A stretch of 64,000 bases of DNA from Pseudomonas sp. ANT_H12B. GTDB lineage: Bacteria; Pseudomonadota; Gammaproteobacteria; Pseudomonadales; Pseudomonadaceae. The DNA is taken from NCBI RefSeq assembly GCF_008369325.1, contig NZ_VOBI01000003.1, positions 310,001-374,000 on the forward strand, read 5' to 3'. The position numbers and the translations under genes are program-made. Below the pieces are notes generated by a model. That model was given only the letters and a program-made list of their open reading frames with translations. It did not search any database and was not told the DNA's origin. Below are positions 6,938 through 15,921 of the stretch, piece by piece (position 1 is the stretch's first letter; each line of letters opens with the position of its first letter).

Positions 6938-8181
6938 GGCGCGTCACTCGCGCAGATTTCCGAGAGCATTCGCAGCCGGCGTTTAGGTTCGCTGACGAAG
7001 GGGTTGCGCTCGTCCCAGGCATAACCGGCGAGGATCGCGCTGATCATGCGGCGGATATCCGGTGAGCCGCCCTCATGATAAATCACGTCCTGGAAGGTCC
7101 CGGCGTACCAGCCTTCGACGTAGCAACGGAAGGTGTCGACCCCGCGTTTGAGCGGCTCGGCGAACTCTGTTTGCCAATCGACGCTTTCGCCTTGCAGCTG
7201 GCGATGCAGGACCCCGGCGGCCATGCTCGCCGAGCGCATGGCGATGGTCACGCCGGAGGAGAACACCGGGTCGAGGAATTCCGCCGCGTTACCCAGCAAC
7301 GCGAAGCCCGGACCGTGGAGGGTTTTGACGTTGGCCGAGTAGCCACCGATGGTTCGTGCAGGCGTGTCCCATACAGCGTTGTTCAGCACACCGGACAGGC
7401 TAGGGGTCTCGTCGATGAAGCTGCGCAAGCAGTCGTCCAGATTCTCCATGCGGCCTTCGAAATGTTCGGCTGCCGCGACCACGCCTACCGAGCAACGCCC
7501 GCCGCTGAACGGGATCGTCCAGAACCAGATATCGCGCTGGGTCGGATGGGTGGTGATGAGGATTTTTTCCCGTTCGAAAGTCGGGCTGTCGATATGGTCT
7601 TCGATGTGGGTGAACACCGCTTGGCGCACCGGAAAGTCCGACGGTGCTTCAAGGTCGAGCAAGCGCGGCAGGACACGACCGTAACCACTGGCGTCGAGCA
7701 TGAAATCAGCCTCGATGCGGTACTCGCTGCCGTCTTCACGACGTACGCCGAGCTGCGGTTTCGGACGGTCGTTATCGACGCTGACGATGGCTTCGCCGTA
7801 GCGGATTTCTACGCCTTGCAGCGCGGCCTGATCGGCCAGCAGCTTGTCAAAATCAGCTCGTTGAACCTGGAAGGTGGTCGGCTTGCCGTTGCTGAACGTA
7901 TCGCCGAAATCGAAGGCGCTATAGCGCTCGCCCCAGGCAAACGCTGCGCCGTTTTTCAGCTGGAATCCAGCCGCGTTGACGGCGTCGAGCATGCCCGCCT
8001 CTTCGACAAAATCCAGGCAGTGAGACAACAGGCTTTCGCCGATGGAAAACCTTGGGAAATGCTGACGCTCGATCACCAGCACGTCGTGACCCTTGCGCTT
8101 GAGCAGCGCGGCGGCGATGGCGCCCGAGGGGCCAGCGCCGATGATGACGACCTGGCGACGTTCCATTTCAACGGTTGGCAT
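6934..8181 (-). CDS. FAD-dependent oxidoreductase, halogenase-like
   Basis: 415-residue flavoprotein. The dinucleotide-binding motif GAGPSG is at residues 15-20, followed by the FPRFSIGESLL stretch shared by flavin-dependent halogenases and geranylgeranyl-reductase-like enzymes. Two further halogenase features are visible: WFWTIP at 219-224, matching the family's W-x-W-x-I-P signature, and Lys76 in FQLKNGAAF, at the place of the catalytic lysine of phenolic halogenases. It could therefore halogenate, hydroxylate or dehydrogenate the aryl head group. Its 5' end overlaps the antiporter-like gene by 14 bp. The exact reaction is unknown; in some published loci such proteins are annotated as tryptophan halogenase by similarity only. 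Confidence 0.78.
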   Translation of the reverse strand: MPTVEMERRQVVIIGAGPSGAIAAALLKRKGHDVLVIERQHFPRFSIGESLLSHCLDFVEEAGMLDAVNAAGFQLKNGAAFAWGERYSAFDFGDTFSNGKPTTFQVQRADFDKLLADQAALQGVEIRYGEAIVSVDNDRPKPQLGVRREDGSEYRIEADFMLDASGYGRVLPRLLDLEAPSDFPVRQAVFTHIEDHIDSPTFEREKILITTHPTQRDIWFWTIPFSGGRCSVGVVAAAEHFEGRMENLDDCLRSFIDETPSLSGVLNNAVWDTPARTIGGYSANVKTLHGPGFALLGNAAEFLDPVFSSGVTIAMRSASMAAGVLHRQLQGESVDWQTEFAEPLKRGVDTFRCYVEGWYAGTFQDVIYHEGGSPDIRRMISAILAGYAWDERNPFVSEPKRRLRMLSEICASDAP

Positions 8182-9328
8182 GGGGGCTCCTTGCCGGGAC
8201 GGCAGCTTTCAAGGGGATTCGGTGCATACCGGCCAATGCCGGCAGCAGTGTCGCGATCAGGCCCATCAACATCAGCGCAAAGTACAGCGCCGGGCTGATG
8301 AGCTGTTGTTGCAGCAGCAGGTTGAGAAAGACGATCTCGCTCAAGCCGCGAATATTCAGCAAAACACTTTCCCGCCAGCGACTGGCACCTTCAAACGAGG
8401 CACCGGCCCAACCGAGGCCATACCAGTTGCCCAGCATTTTGCTGGCAATCGGGAACAACAGCAGTGCGGCCAGTTGTACCCAGCTGAGGCTATCGATGGC
8501 GCTGTGGACGTTGATCTGCACGATGCCGAATGTGAGGATCAGCGGGATGGCGATCCAGGTCTGCAAACGATTCATCCAGAGCGCCCGTATTGGCAGCACC
8601 AGCGGCACTTTGATCGCGGCCATGCACAGCAGATACCCGATGCCGAAAATCAAAGCATTGAGCTTGTAATGCTCGGCGACCACCAGCAACGCGAAGAAGC
8701 ACACGCTGTATACCCGTGGCCGGTGCACACCGACCAGCCGCAGCAGCAATGGCAGGCAAGCGCCGGCCAATGGCAGCAGCAAACTGCTCAGGTGCAGGCT
8801 GCCCTGGGCGATGGCGAACAGGGTCCAGCAGGCGAGGTCGATCAGGATCGCGGTCTGCACCAGTCGCCGGGTGGCGGCGGGCGGGTAACCGATATGCCGC
8901 AGGTATAGATACAAAACCGGGATCGCGGTGATGGCGAACAATAGACCCACCGCCAGGGAACTGATCCACGGCTGCGGCGGTAACAGCCAGATCGCCGTGG
9001 CCAGGCCGCAGGCAAACGGAACGCAGAAACTGGGCAGCGCGATTTTCAGGCTTTGGCGATCCAGTCGCAGGTCGATCACATCGCTGAGGATGTAGCCCAG
9101 CAGCAGCGCGAAACTCAGGCTGTAGAGGTTTTTCAGCCAGGCCGGCGAGACCAGCGCCGCGCCGCTCAATTGCCACTGGGGTTCGACCCAGAAATACATC
9201 AGCAGCGGCAAGCCAAGGGTCGCCAGCAGCAACTGGCTGACGATCGGAATCAGGCTGAAGTGACGACCGACTCGAGTGGCCACGGCAAACAGCGCCAGGG
9301 CCATCACCCAGAACAGAACGACCATCAT
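8168..9328 (-). CDS. Cation/proton antiporter-like membrane protein in APE locus
   Basis: 386-residue integral membrane protein with about 11-13 hydrophobic segments, spread over the whole length. The arrangement resembles the CPA2/Kef-type antiporter fold, for example FSLIPIVSQLLLATLGLPLL and SFALLLGYILSDVIDL. No TrkA-N or other regulatory domain is attached. The start at 9328 overlaps the MMPL exporter stop as ATGA; an upstream in-frame start would need a 50-residue extension read from the MMPL gene in another frame and is rejected. A membrane antiporter is not part of the best-known APE loci. It may support export energetics or be a lineage-specific addition. The function is inferred from fold-level similarity only. 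Confidence 0.65.
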   Translation of the reverse strand: MMVVLFWVMALALFAVATRVGRHFSLIPIVSQLLLATLGLPLLMYFWVEPQWQLSGAALVSPAWLKNLYSLSFALLLGYILSDVIDLRLDRQSLKIALPSFCVPFACGLATAIWLLPPQPWISSLAVGLLFAITAIPVLYLYLRHIGYPPAATRRLVQTAILIDLACWTLFAIAQGSLHLSSLLLPLAGACLPLLLRLVGVHRPRVYSVCFFALLVVAEHYKLNALIFGIGYLLCMAAIKVPLVLPIRALWMNRLQTWIAIPLILTFGIVQINVHSAIDSLSWVQLAALLLFPIASKMLGNWYGLGWAGASFEGASRWRESVLLNIRGLSEIVFLNLLLQQQLISPALYFALMLMGLIATLLPALAGMHRIPLKAAVPARSPHANR

Positions 9329-11664
9329 GCTGCCGGCTCCGCGACTGTGGCGGCATGCACTTGTCGACCGGCCCACGGTGCAAGCATGAAGCTGAAGGCC
9401 AGGCCCAGGCTCACCGACAGGCCGAAGTTGCTCACCGCCGGTGTGCTGGAGACCGCCAGCAGGCCGAACGACAACCAAGTGGTCAATGCCGCCAGCAAGG
9501 TGCCCAGCAGACTCACAGCGGCGCCACCGATCTGTTCGCGCATGAGGATCGCGTAGTCAACGCTGATGGCCGTCACCAGCAACAGACCGAACAGGCTGAA
9601 CAGCGTCAGCGGTTGTCCCAGCCAGCCGAGACTGGCCAGGCTGCACAACGCGGCCAGCAGCGGCAGCGCGACGATTCGCAGTGCACCGCCGAAGCCGAAC
9701 GGCAGGATCAGCACCAGCACGATCAGCACGCAGGAGGCGAGTTTCAGTTCTGCGGCACTGATCTGGGTGTCGGCGAAGACCTTGTTCAACTCACCGAGAC
9801 GATCCACCAGCTCCACGCCCGGCAAGCCCAGCGCCTGGACCCGCAGCAGTGAAGGGTTGTTCAGGCCTTGCAGGCTGACCATCGCCGCCACACCGTCATC
9901 GACGGCCCCCAGCCACAACGTGCGATAGGGTTCCGCCAAAGGACCGACCAGCGCGGCATCAATGTCTTCGGTGGGCAGCGCCTGCAACTTCGCCAGTTCG
10001 GCTTGAAGGGCGGCGGCCGGAACACCAAGGTCAAGCAACGGTTGCCAGAACTGCGGGAGCTTGTTCAACGCCTCGCGCACTTGTTGCTGGTCACTCGGTT
10101 GACTGAGCAGCTGATTGAGCGACAGGTAGCCCTGGAGCTTGTCCAGATTGACCAGCTGATCCAGGCGCTCGCTCAATGCCGTCAGGCGTTCGAGCAGTTC
10201 CTTTTCATTGGCCGCGCGCACCAGGAAGAACTGGCTGGTGGGTTGATAGCCGGTGATGCGCGCAATGGTCTGGGCCTCGTCAGTCAGTTGCTGCGGTGCG
10301 CCGACCCATTGGCGAATATCGTTTTTGCTTTCAAGCTGCAGCAGACCGGCAACACAGAAGGCGATCAGCAGCGCCAGCAACACCGGCGTGTTCGCCCGTT
10401 TGAGCAGCGCTTCGCGGCAATTGAGCAAACACTCGCAAACCTTCAGCGGCCATTGCGCCGGTCGCAGGTCCACGCCTTTGAGCAGCGCCGGCAGCAAGCA
10501 CACAGCGGACAAGTAGGCGCCAAGCAGCCCGGCGGCGGAGAACACGGCAATCTGCGTCAGCGCCGGGAACGGCGTCCAGGCCAGGGCCAGGTAGCCAATG
10601 CAACTGGTGATCAGGCTCAGCGTCAGGCCCGGCAGGGTCAGGCGCAACGCCGGCCAACTGTGCCAGGGCTTCAGGCTCCAGCTTTTGGACAGGTAATGCA
10701 GCGGATAATCGACAGCCACACCGATCAGGCTGGAACCCAGCACCAGGGTCATCACATGCATGTGGCCGAACATCGCTACGCAGGCAACCGCGCCGAAGAG
10801 CATGCCCACCAGCACCGGGATGAAGGCCAGCAATACCCGCCAACGGCGGAACGCCAGCAACAGCAGCAACAGAATGCCCACCGTGGCACCGCCGCCGACC
10901 CAGGTCATTTCCCGGGTGGCCTGCTGTTGACCGGCGGCTGCGTAAAGCAGGCCGCTGGCGGCGAGCAATTGCACGTCCGCCTGGACGGCTTCTTCGCGGC
11001 TGTGCTTGAGCAGATCGGCCACTTGCAACGGCAGGCTCAGGTCGAAGGCATTGCCGGTGGTTCGTGCCCGCAGCAACACCCAACTCTTGCCGTCGGCATC
11101 GGCGACCAGCGCACCGCTGCTGATGTCCAGTTGCACCGAACCGTGTTGCGGCTGGCTGTTCTGGATGCGCCCGGTCAGGCCCAGCCAGTCATCCTGGCTC
11201 GGCACCAGGGTGAAACCGGTGAAGGGGTCGAATAGCGCTTGCACCCGTTGCTGAATAAACGCGTCGGGATGTTCGATCAGTTGCTGTCGATCCGCCGCCG
11301 CGAGCATCGCCAACCGCCCTTGCAGCAATTGCGTGCGCAGCGCGGGCAAGTCGGCTTGCAGGTTCCACTGGACCTTCTCGAACAGGCCGCTGGCCTGCCA
11401 CTGCTCGCCCAGTTTCTGGGCCATGGCGACTGCTTGCTGGCGATCGGCATGACCCACCAGCACCAGCATTTCGCGGTTCAGCGGTTCTTGCATGCGTTGT
11501 TCGGCGCGCAGTTCCAGCGCATCGGGAGCGGTGCCGGGCACCAGTTCCATCAGGTTGGCCGACAGCGGTGCGCCGTCACGCCACTGCCAACCGGCGAGCG
11601 CGAGCACCGCCAGCAGCAGGATCAGAAACAGCCGCGAAAGCATCCGTTCACTCGGCAAAGTCAT
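9325..11664 (-). CDS. MMPL/RND-family lipid exporter of the APE locus
   Basis: About 779 residues with the duplicated RND/MMPL layout: one N-terminal helix, a large periplasmic loop (about residues 35-250), a five-helix bundle (TWVGGGATVGILLLLLLAF onward), a second periplasmic loop, and a second bundle near the C-terminus. It is typical of COG4258-type predicted exporters in APE and xanthomonadin loci. With the LolA-like protein encoded just upstream it should move the lipid-linked pigment from the inner membrane to the outer membrane. Three start candidates (11676, 11664, 11643) overlap or abut the lolA-like stop. 11664 is given because GGAG precedes it, but 11643 is also possible. Confidence 0.85.
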   Translation of the reverse strand: MTLPSERMLSRLFLILLLAVLALAGWQWRDGAPLSANLMELVPGTAPDALELRAEQRMQEPLNREMLVLVGHADRQQAVAMAQKLGEQWQASGLFEKVQWNLQADLPALRTQLLQGRLAMLAAADRQQLIEHPDAFIQQRVQALFDPFTGFTLVPSQDDWLGLTGRIQNSQPQHGSVQLDISSGALVADADGKSWVLLRARTTGNAFDLSLPLQVADLLKHSREEAVQADVQLLAASGLLYAAAGQQQATREMTWVGGGATVGILLLLLLAFRRWRVLLAFIPVLVGMLFGAVACVAMFGHMHVMTLVLGSSLIGVAVDYPLHYLSKSWSLKPWHSWPALRLTLPGLTLSLITSCIGYLALAWTPFPALTQIAVFSAAGLLGAYLSAVCLLPALLKGVDLRPAQWPLKVCECLLNCREALLKRANTPVLLALLIAFCVAGLLQLESKNDIRQWVGAPQQLTDEAQTIARITGYQPTSQFFLVRAANEKELLERLTALSERLDQLVNLDKLQGYLSLNQLLSQPSDQQQVREALNKLPQFWQPLLDLGVPAAALQAELAKLQALPTEDIDAALVGPLAEPYRTLWLGAVDDGVAAMVSLQGLNNPSLLRVQALGLPGVELVDRLGELNKVFADTQISAAELKLASCVLIVLVLILPFGFGGALRIVALPLLAALCSLASLGWLGQPLTLFSLFGLLLVTAISVDYAILMREQIGGAAVSLLGTLLAALTTWLSFGLLAVSSTPAVSNFGLSVSLGLAFSFMLAPWAGRQVHAATVAEPAA

Positions 11665-12250
11665 GTTGCTCCGCATCGCTCAAAGGTTGTGCACTCGTGC
11701 TGTCCTGCATGCGCAAAAGGGTGCTGTCACCCTGGGTTTCGAGCAGCTCGATGCTGTGCACCAGTTCGCCGCCGGCAATGTTGATCTGAGTGAACACCTG
11801 CTTGAGCAGCATTGAGCGCGGGATCAGGGTCAGCCTCCAGGTCTGTGCGTCGCCGCTCAGGGACAGCTCGAAATCCCGTTGCAGCCCGCTGCTGTCGCCC
11901 TGTAGGACGGCGAGGAACAAACGGTTCTGTTCGGCGCCGGCACTCTTGCTCGGCAGCATTTGCCAACCGTTGACATCACGCCGGGCGATGCCTTTGTCGC
12001 TGATGCGGTAATCCTGTTGCAGCGGGGTTTTCAGCCGCCAGAGCAAACCGTGGTTTTTAGCGAGGACGAAGGTGCCTTTGCTGGTCAGTGGCTTGGGCAG
12101 GGCGCGCAGGTGTTTTTCCTGGATGAAGTTGCCGTGGATGACGTCGGGTTTGGCCAATTGATCGCTGAGCTGTTGCAGATCGAAGGCGTTGGCCATCGAC
12201 GCCAAGCCAAGTAGCGCCAAAGCGCTGAGGCATTTGAAAAACGGGGTCAT
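11648..12250 (-). CDS. LolA-like outer membrane lipoprotein carrier
   Basis: 200-residue periplasmic protein. Residues 1-22 are a signal peptide ending in ASMANA. The mature part starts with FDLQQLSDQLAKPDVIHGNFIQEKHLR, close to the LolA pattern of a beta-sheet lipid-carrier with Q/F-rich start. The chromosome normally has a separate housekeeping lolA, so this is a pathway paralogue, as in other APE loci (COG2834-type), probably carrying the pigment across the periplasm. It overlaps the thioesterase upstream by 4 bp and the MMPL gene downstream. The pairing of LolA-like and MMPL is a hallmark of pigment export. Confidence 0.85.
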   Translation of the reverse strand: MTPFFKCLSALALLGLASMANAFDLQQLSDQLAKPDVIHGNFIQEKHLRALPKPLTSKGTFVLAKNHGLLWRLKTPLQQDYRISDKGIARRDVNGWQMLPSKSAGAEQNRLFLAVLQGDSSGLQRDFELSLSGDAQTWRLTLIPRSMLLKQVFTQINIAGGELVHSIELLETQGDSTLLRMQDSTSAQPLSDAEQHDFAE

Positions 12251-12672
12251 GCAAGCATCCTTTCAACAGCGTCAGTGAAGACCTTGGGTGAAGCCAACTG
12301 CATTTCGCGGCTGCTCATGTCGACCGCGACCTGCACGGAGCTGGCGCGGGTCAAACGTTCGCCGGTTTGCAGATCGCTGATCAGGTAGCTGATCTTCAAA
12401 CGGTTCTCCCACTCCACCAGATTGGCGCGCACGTTCAGCTTCTGGCCAAATACGGCGCCGCGCACATAACGTAATTGCAGATCAATCACCGGCCAGGCGT
12501 AACCGGACTCGACCATGGCGTCGTAGTTGTGGCCGATCTTGTCCAGCAGCGCGCAGCGGGCGACTTCCAGGTATTTGATGTAATGGCCGTGCCAGACCAC
12601 GTTCATGGTGTCGACATCAAAGAACGGCACGAGGATTTCCGTATCGGTGTGAAGCACTCCCTTGCTACGCAT
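12247..12672 (-). CDS. Acyl-CoA/ACP thioesterase, YbgC-like hotdog
   Basis: 141-residue hotdog-fold 4-hydroxybenzoyl-CoA thioesterase-like protein. The signature FFDVDTMNVVWHGHYIKYLE at about 17-36 carries the catalytic Asp21 and His28 of the YbgC/4HBT family. It is encoded within the APE operon, overlapping the ammonia-lyase gene upstream by 8 bp and lolA downstream by 4 bp. It may release or edit aryl-thioester intermediates. The precise substrate, CoA- or ACP-bound, is not evident. Length is normal for the family. Confidence 0.85.
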   Translation of the reverse strand: MRSKGVLHTDTEILVPFFDVDTMNVVWHGHYIKYLEVARCALLDKIGHNYDAMVESGYAWPVIDLQLRYVRGAVFGQKLNVRANLVEWENRLKISYLISDLQTGERLTRASSVQVAVDMSSREMQLASPKVFTDAVERMLA

Positions 12673-14209
12673 GCAGCCTCCAGTGTTGCTCGGCGATGCG
12701 CTTCAGGCACAGGCGCAATTCGCCTTCCAGGGCACGGTCTTCGATGACCGGCGGGAAGTCTTTCGCCAGTTCTTCGTGCATGGCCGCCAGGGCTGGCGGC
12801 AATGGACGGGCATCCTCGGCTTTGCTGCGCAACCAGACGCCTTGATTGGCGGCCAACAGGGTGGCGGCGGCGACCTGTTCGGTCAGCTCCAGCACACGGA
12901 TGGCATCGCGGGCGGCGATGGTGCCCATGCTGACCTTGTCCTGGTTATGGCACTCGGTGGAGCGCGAGAAGACGCTGGCCGGCATGGTGTTTTTCAGCGC
13001 TTCGGCGGTCCAGGCGCTGGTGCCGATCTGCACGGCTTTGAAACCGTGGTTGAGCATCGCGCGGTCGGCGGTGGCGCCGGACAGGTTGCTCGGCAAACCA
13101 TGGTTGTAACGCTCGTCCACCAGCAAGGCGAGTTGACGGTCGAGCAGGTCGGCGACGTTGGCCACCAGGTTCTTCAGGCTGTCCATGGCGAACGCAATGT
13201 GGCCGCCGTAGAAGTGCCCGCCGTGCAGCACGCGTTCGGCTTCGGCGTCGATGATCGGGTTGTCGTTGGCACTGTTGAGCTCGATCTCGATGAACGAGCG
13301 CAGCCAGTTCAGGCTGTCGGCCAGCACGCCGAGGACGTGGGGCGCGCAACGCAGGGAGTAGCGATCTTGCAGACGATGCAGCGGTGCGGTCGGCGCGTCG
13401 ATCGCCAGATCCTTGCGCAACCACGCGGCGACTTGCATTTGCCCCGGATGCGGTTTGGCGGCGAACAGGCGCTCGTCGAAGTGCTCCGGGTTGCCTTGCA
13501 GGGCGACCACGTTCAACGCGGTGATGCGGGTGGCCAGCTGCAGCAGGTAATCGGCGCGGGCGTAGGCCAGGCAGGCGAGGCCGGTCATGACGGCGGTGCC
13601 GTTCATCAGCGCCAGGGCTTCTTTGGGGCGCAGTACCAGCGGCTCCCAACCCAGTTCGCGGTGGACGTCGGCGGCTTGTCGGCGCTCACCACGGAACATC
13701 ACTTCGCGCTCACCGGACAAGGTCGCGGCAACATAGGACAACGGCGTCAGATCACCGCTGGCGCCCACCGAACCTTCTTCCGGGATCAGCGGCAGGATGT
13801 CGTGTTCGAGAAAGGCGTGCAGGCGTTCCAACAGTTCTATGCGCACCCCGGATACGCCGTAGCACAGCGACTGCAAACGCGCCGCCAGGACCGCGCGGGT
13901 GGCTTGGGCGTCGAGCAGTTTGCCCAAACCACAACCGTGGAACGTGTACAGATGACGAGGCAGGGCTTCGACGTGATGCAGCGGCACCGCGACCACGCAG
14001 GAATCGCCATAACCGGTGGTCACGCCATAGATCACGCCTTCCTTGTCCAACAGGGAATCAAGGAACTGCGCGCCCTTGGCGATGCGTCGGCGGAACTCGG
14101 GGTCGCCTTGCAACTGCGTCGGCACCTGACGGTTGGCCAGGGCCAGCACGTCTTCGATGCGCAAAGGGAGTTCGCCGAAGGTTACCGGCTCAAGCGTTGG
14201 CGTCGTCAT
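12665..14209 (-). CDS. Aromatic amino acid ammonia-lyase (HAL/PAL/TAL family)
   Basis: 514-residue MIO-type ammonia-lyase. The Ala150-Ser151-Gly152 triad that forms the MIO prosthetic group lies in GSVGASGDLTPLSY, and the catalytic loop Tyr61 is in VIYGVTTGYGD. At the substrate-selectivity site it has Phe90-His91. From memory, histidine ammonia-lyases have Ser-His there and the Rhodobacter tyrosine lyase has His-Leu. The protein is thus not a plain histidine-catabolic HutH, and no other hut gene is nearby. It likely deaminates tyrosine or phenylalanine to the cinnamate-type starter for the polyene. The start at 14209 follows GGAAG and lies in the 3' end of the acyltransferase gene; a start at 14257 would add 16 unlikely residues. 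Confidence 0.85.
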   Translation of the reverse strand: MTTPTLEPVTFGELPLRIEDVLALANRQVPTQLQGDPEFRRRIAKGAQFLDSLLDKEGVIYGVTTGYGDSCVVAVPLHHVEALPRHLYTFHGCGLGKLLDAQATRAVLAARLQSLCYGVSGVRIELLERLHAFLEHDILPLIPEEGSVGASGDLTPLSYVAATLSGEREVMFRGERRQAADVHRELGWEPLVLRPKEALALMNGTAVMTGLACLAYARADYLLQLATRITALNVVALQGNPEHFDERLFAAKPHPGQMQVAAWLRKDLAIDAPTAPLHRLQDRYSLRCAPHVLGVLADSLNWLRSFIEIELNSANDNPIIDAEAERVLHGGHFYGGHIAFAMDSLKNLVANVADLLDRQLALLVDERYNHGLPSNLSGATADRAMLNHGFKAVQIGTSAWTAEALKNTMPASVFSRSTECHNQDKVSMGTIAARDAIRVLELTEQVAAATLLAANQGVWLRSKAEDARPLPPALAAMHEELAKDFPPVIEDRALEGELRLCLKRIAEQHWRLHA

Positions 14210-15137
14210 CGGTCTTCCAGAAAGGGTAAAAGTTGAACCATTGTTGAGGCGCTTCAAGGCAATAGTGACTCAAGCGTTCGGCATAGCGGGAAGCCCACTG
14301 ATGAATGACCTGTTCGCGGTCGCTGCGCTTCCACACCACGGCCTCGGCGAACGGTTCGAGGGTCAGTCGATAATCCCCCGTCGGCTTCTTCAGGCACATC
14401 ATCAGATTGATCGGGCATTTGAGCAGCCCGGCCAGCAGCCACGGCCCCTGAGGGAACGCGGCTTGATGGCCAAGGAAATCCACGGTCACGCTGCGCCCGC
14501 CGTGCAACGGCACGCGGTCGCCAGCAATCGCCAGCCACTCGCCGCGCTCCAGGCGTTCATGGAGTTGCAGCATGATCAGCGGGTCCAGCTCGCTGACCTG
14601 GATCAGCCGCAAATTGGTCGCCCCGGCTTCGCCCAGCAAACGGTTGAACTGCTCGGCGTGCTTGGTGTGCACCAGCACGTTCATCGTGACTTTTTCGCCG
14701 ATCTCGGCCAACGCACGGCAGACCTCGAGATTGCCCAGATGCGCGCCTACCAGCATCTGCCCGCGGGTGCCGCGCAGTTGATTGCGCAGCAATGCCGGGT
14801 CGATGATTTCAATTTGCTCGATGCTCAATTTGCCGTTCCACACGTCGAGCTTGTCGAGCATGGAGTCGGCGAAGGCCATGAACTGACCGAACACCCGCCA
14901 ATGGGTCGGGCGCAGTTCGTTGCGACCCGTCCAGTCGGCGAGTCGTTGCTGGTATTGCCAGGCACTTTGGCGGGCGCTACGACCGAACAGGAAAAAGTAC
15001 AGAACGATGCCGTACAGCAGCGGGCTTAGCAGCCGCCGGCCCAACACTTTGGCGCAGAGTGCGGTGAATTTCATCAGCCAGAAGCTGCCGCGCTCTTCGC
15101 GGTCAGCCCAGTGCTTTTTATCCGTCCCAGTGCTCAT
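14190..15137 (-). CDS. LpxL-like lysophospholipid acyltransferase family protein
   Basis: 315-residue LPLAT/LpxL-family acyltransferase. One N-terminal hydrophobic segment (LLSPLLYGIVLYFFLFG) anchors it to the inner membrane. The HX4E catalytic motif is AHLGNLE, and a downstream AIAGDRVPLHGGR region matches the family's second block. The start at 15137 overlaps the glycosyltransferase stop as ATGA; a longer in-frame start is rejected because it would be read through that gene. It belongs with the adjacent GT2 gene; in E. coli-type APE loci these two activities are also neighbours. They probably build the lipid or glycolipid to which the polyene is attached. Confidence 0.85.
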   Translation of the reverse strand: MSTGTDKKHWADREERGSFWLMKFTALCAKVLGRRLLSPLLYGIVLYFFLFGRSARQSAWQYQQRLADWTGRNELRPTHWRVFGQFMAFADSMLDKLDVWNGKLSIEQIEIIDPALLRNQLRGTRGQMLVGAHLGNLEVCRALAEIGEKVTMNVLVHTKHAEQFNRLLGEAGATNLRLIQVSELDPLIMLQLHERLERGEWLAIAGDRVPLHGGRSVTVDFLGHQAAFPQGPWLLAGLLKCPINLMMCLKKPTGDYRLTLEPFAEAVVWKRSDREQVIHQWASRYAERLSHYCLEAPQQWFNFYPFWKTDDDANA

Positions 15138-15919
15138 GTTAGCCACCGTCGCCAGAGGATCACGGGTGCGCGCAGCAACATGCCGAAGAACAGCCGGGTG
15201 TGCATGCTCGAAATCAGCAGGTTGTCGTGGAACAGGCGAAAATGCGAAACGCCGTCCAGCGGGTAATGGACCCGGGTTTGCAGCCATTGCATCGGCTGAT
15301 TGCGCCAGGCCAGGCGCACGAGAATGTCCGAGTCGAAGTCCATGCGCTTACCGATCTTCGCCGAGTCGATCAGCGCCAGGATCGGTGGCAACGGGTAGAC
15401 GCGAAAGCCACACATGGAGTCGCGAATCTGCAACGACAGGGTGTTGATCCAGACCATGACGTGGGTCAGGTAGCGCGCATACAAGCGACCTTTCGGTACG
15501 CTGGCGTCGTATTGCGGATAGCCGCAGATCACCGCTTCGGGATGGGCGCGTGATTGCTCGATGAAGGTCCAGACGTCTTGCAGATCGTGCTGGCCGTCGG
15601 CGTCCACCTGCAAGGCATGGCTGAAACCCAGTCGCGAGGCTTCACGCATGCCGGTCATCACGGCGCCACCCTTGCCTTGATTGGTGGCGAGGCGGATCAG
15701 GTGAACCCTGTCGCGCTGGGCCAGTTGGTTCAGCACTTTTGCACAGGATCGATCGCTGGCATCGTCCACCAGAATGCATGGCAGGTCGCTTGCGAGCAGC
15801 GCGTCGACCACCGTGGTGATGGCGGTTTCGTGGTTGTAGACCGGGACGATTGCGCAGGGGTTATGCATGTTGGCGCGCGCCTGAAAGACCGAGGTGTCCG
15901 CTTCGCGAGCACTCACCAT
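15134..15919 (-). CDS. Glycosyltransferase family 2
   Basis: 261-residue GT-A-fold glycosyltransferase. It has the N-terminal CAIVPVYNHE strand, the nucleotide-binding ILVDDASDRS, and the metal-binding DXD region LQVDADGQHD at roughly residues 105-115. The C-terminal part has a hydrophobic patch but no clear multi-span domain, so it probably acts at the inner face of the membrane, as for dolichyl-phosphate-mannose-synthase-like GT2 proteins. The frame starts two bases after the upstream stop (TAACTATG). A second Met at codon 18 (MHNPCAIVPVYN) would also give a complete fold. Donor and acceptor are unknown. Confidence 0.85.
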   Translation of the reverse strand: MVSAREADTSVFQARANMHNPCAIVPVYNHETAITTVVDALLASDLPCILVDDASDRSCAKVLNQLAQRDRVHLIRLATNQGKGGAVMTGMREASRLGFSHALQVDADGQHDLQDVWTFIEQSRAHPEAVICGYPQYDASVPKGRLYARYLTHVMVWINTLSLQIRDSMCGFRVYPLPPILALIDSAKIGKRMDFDSDILVRLAWRNQPMQWLQTRVHYPLDGVSHFRLFHDNLLISSMHTRLFFGMLLRAPVILWRRWLT

Positions 15920-15921
15920 AG

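Noticed and set aside
12662..14236. 524-codon plus-strand frame opposite the ammonia-lyase gene
   Set aside because: Antisense shadow; the minus-strand product has a complete MIO motif and family length.
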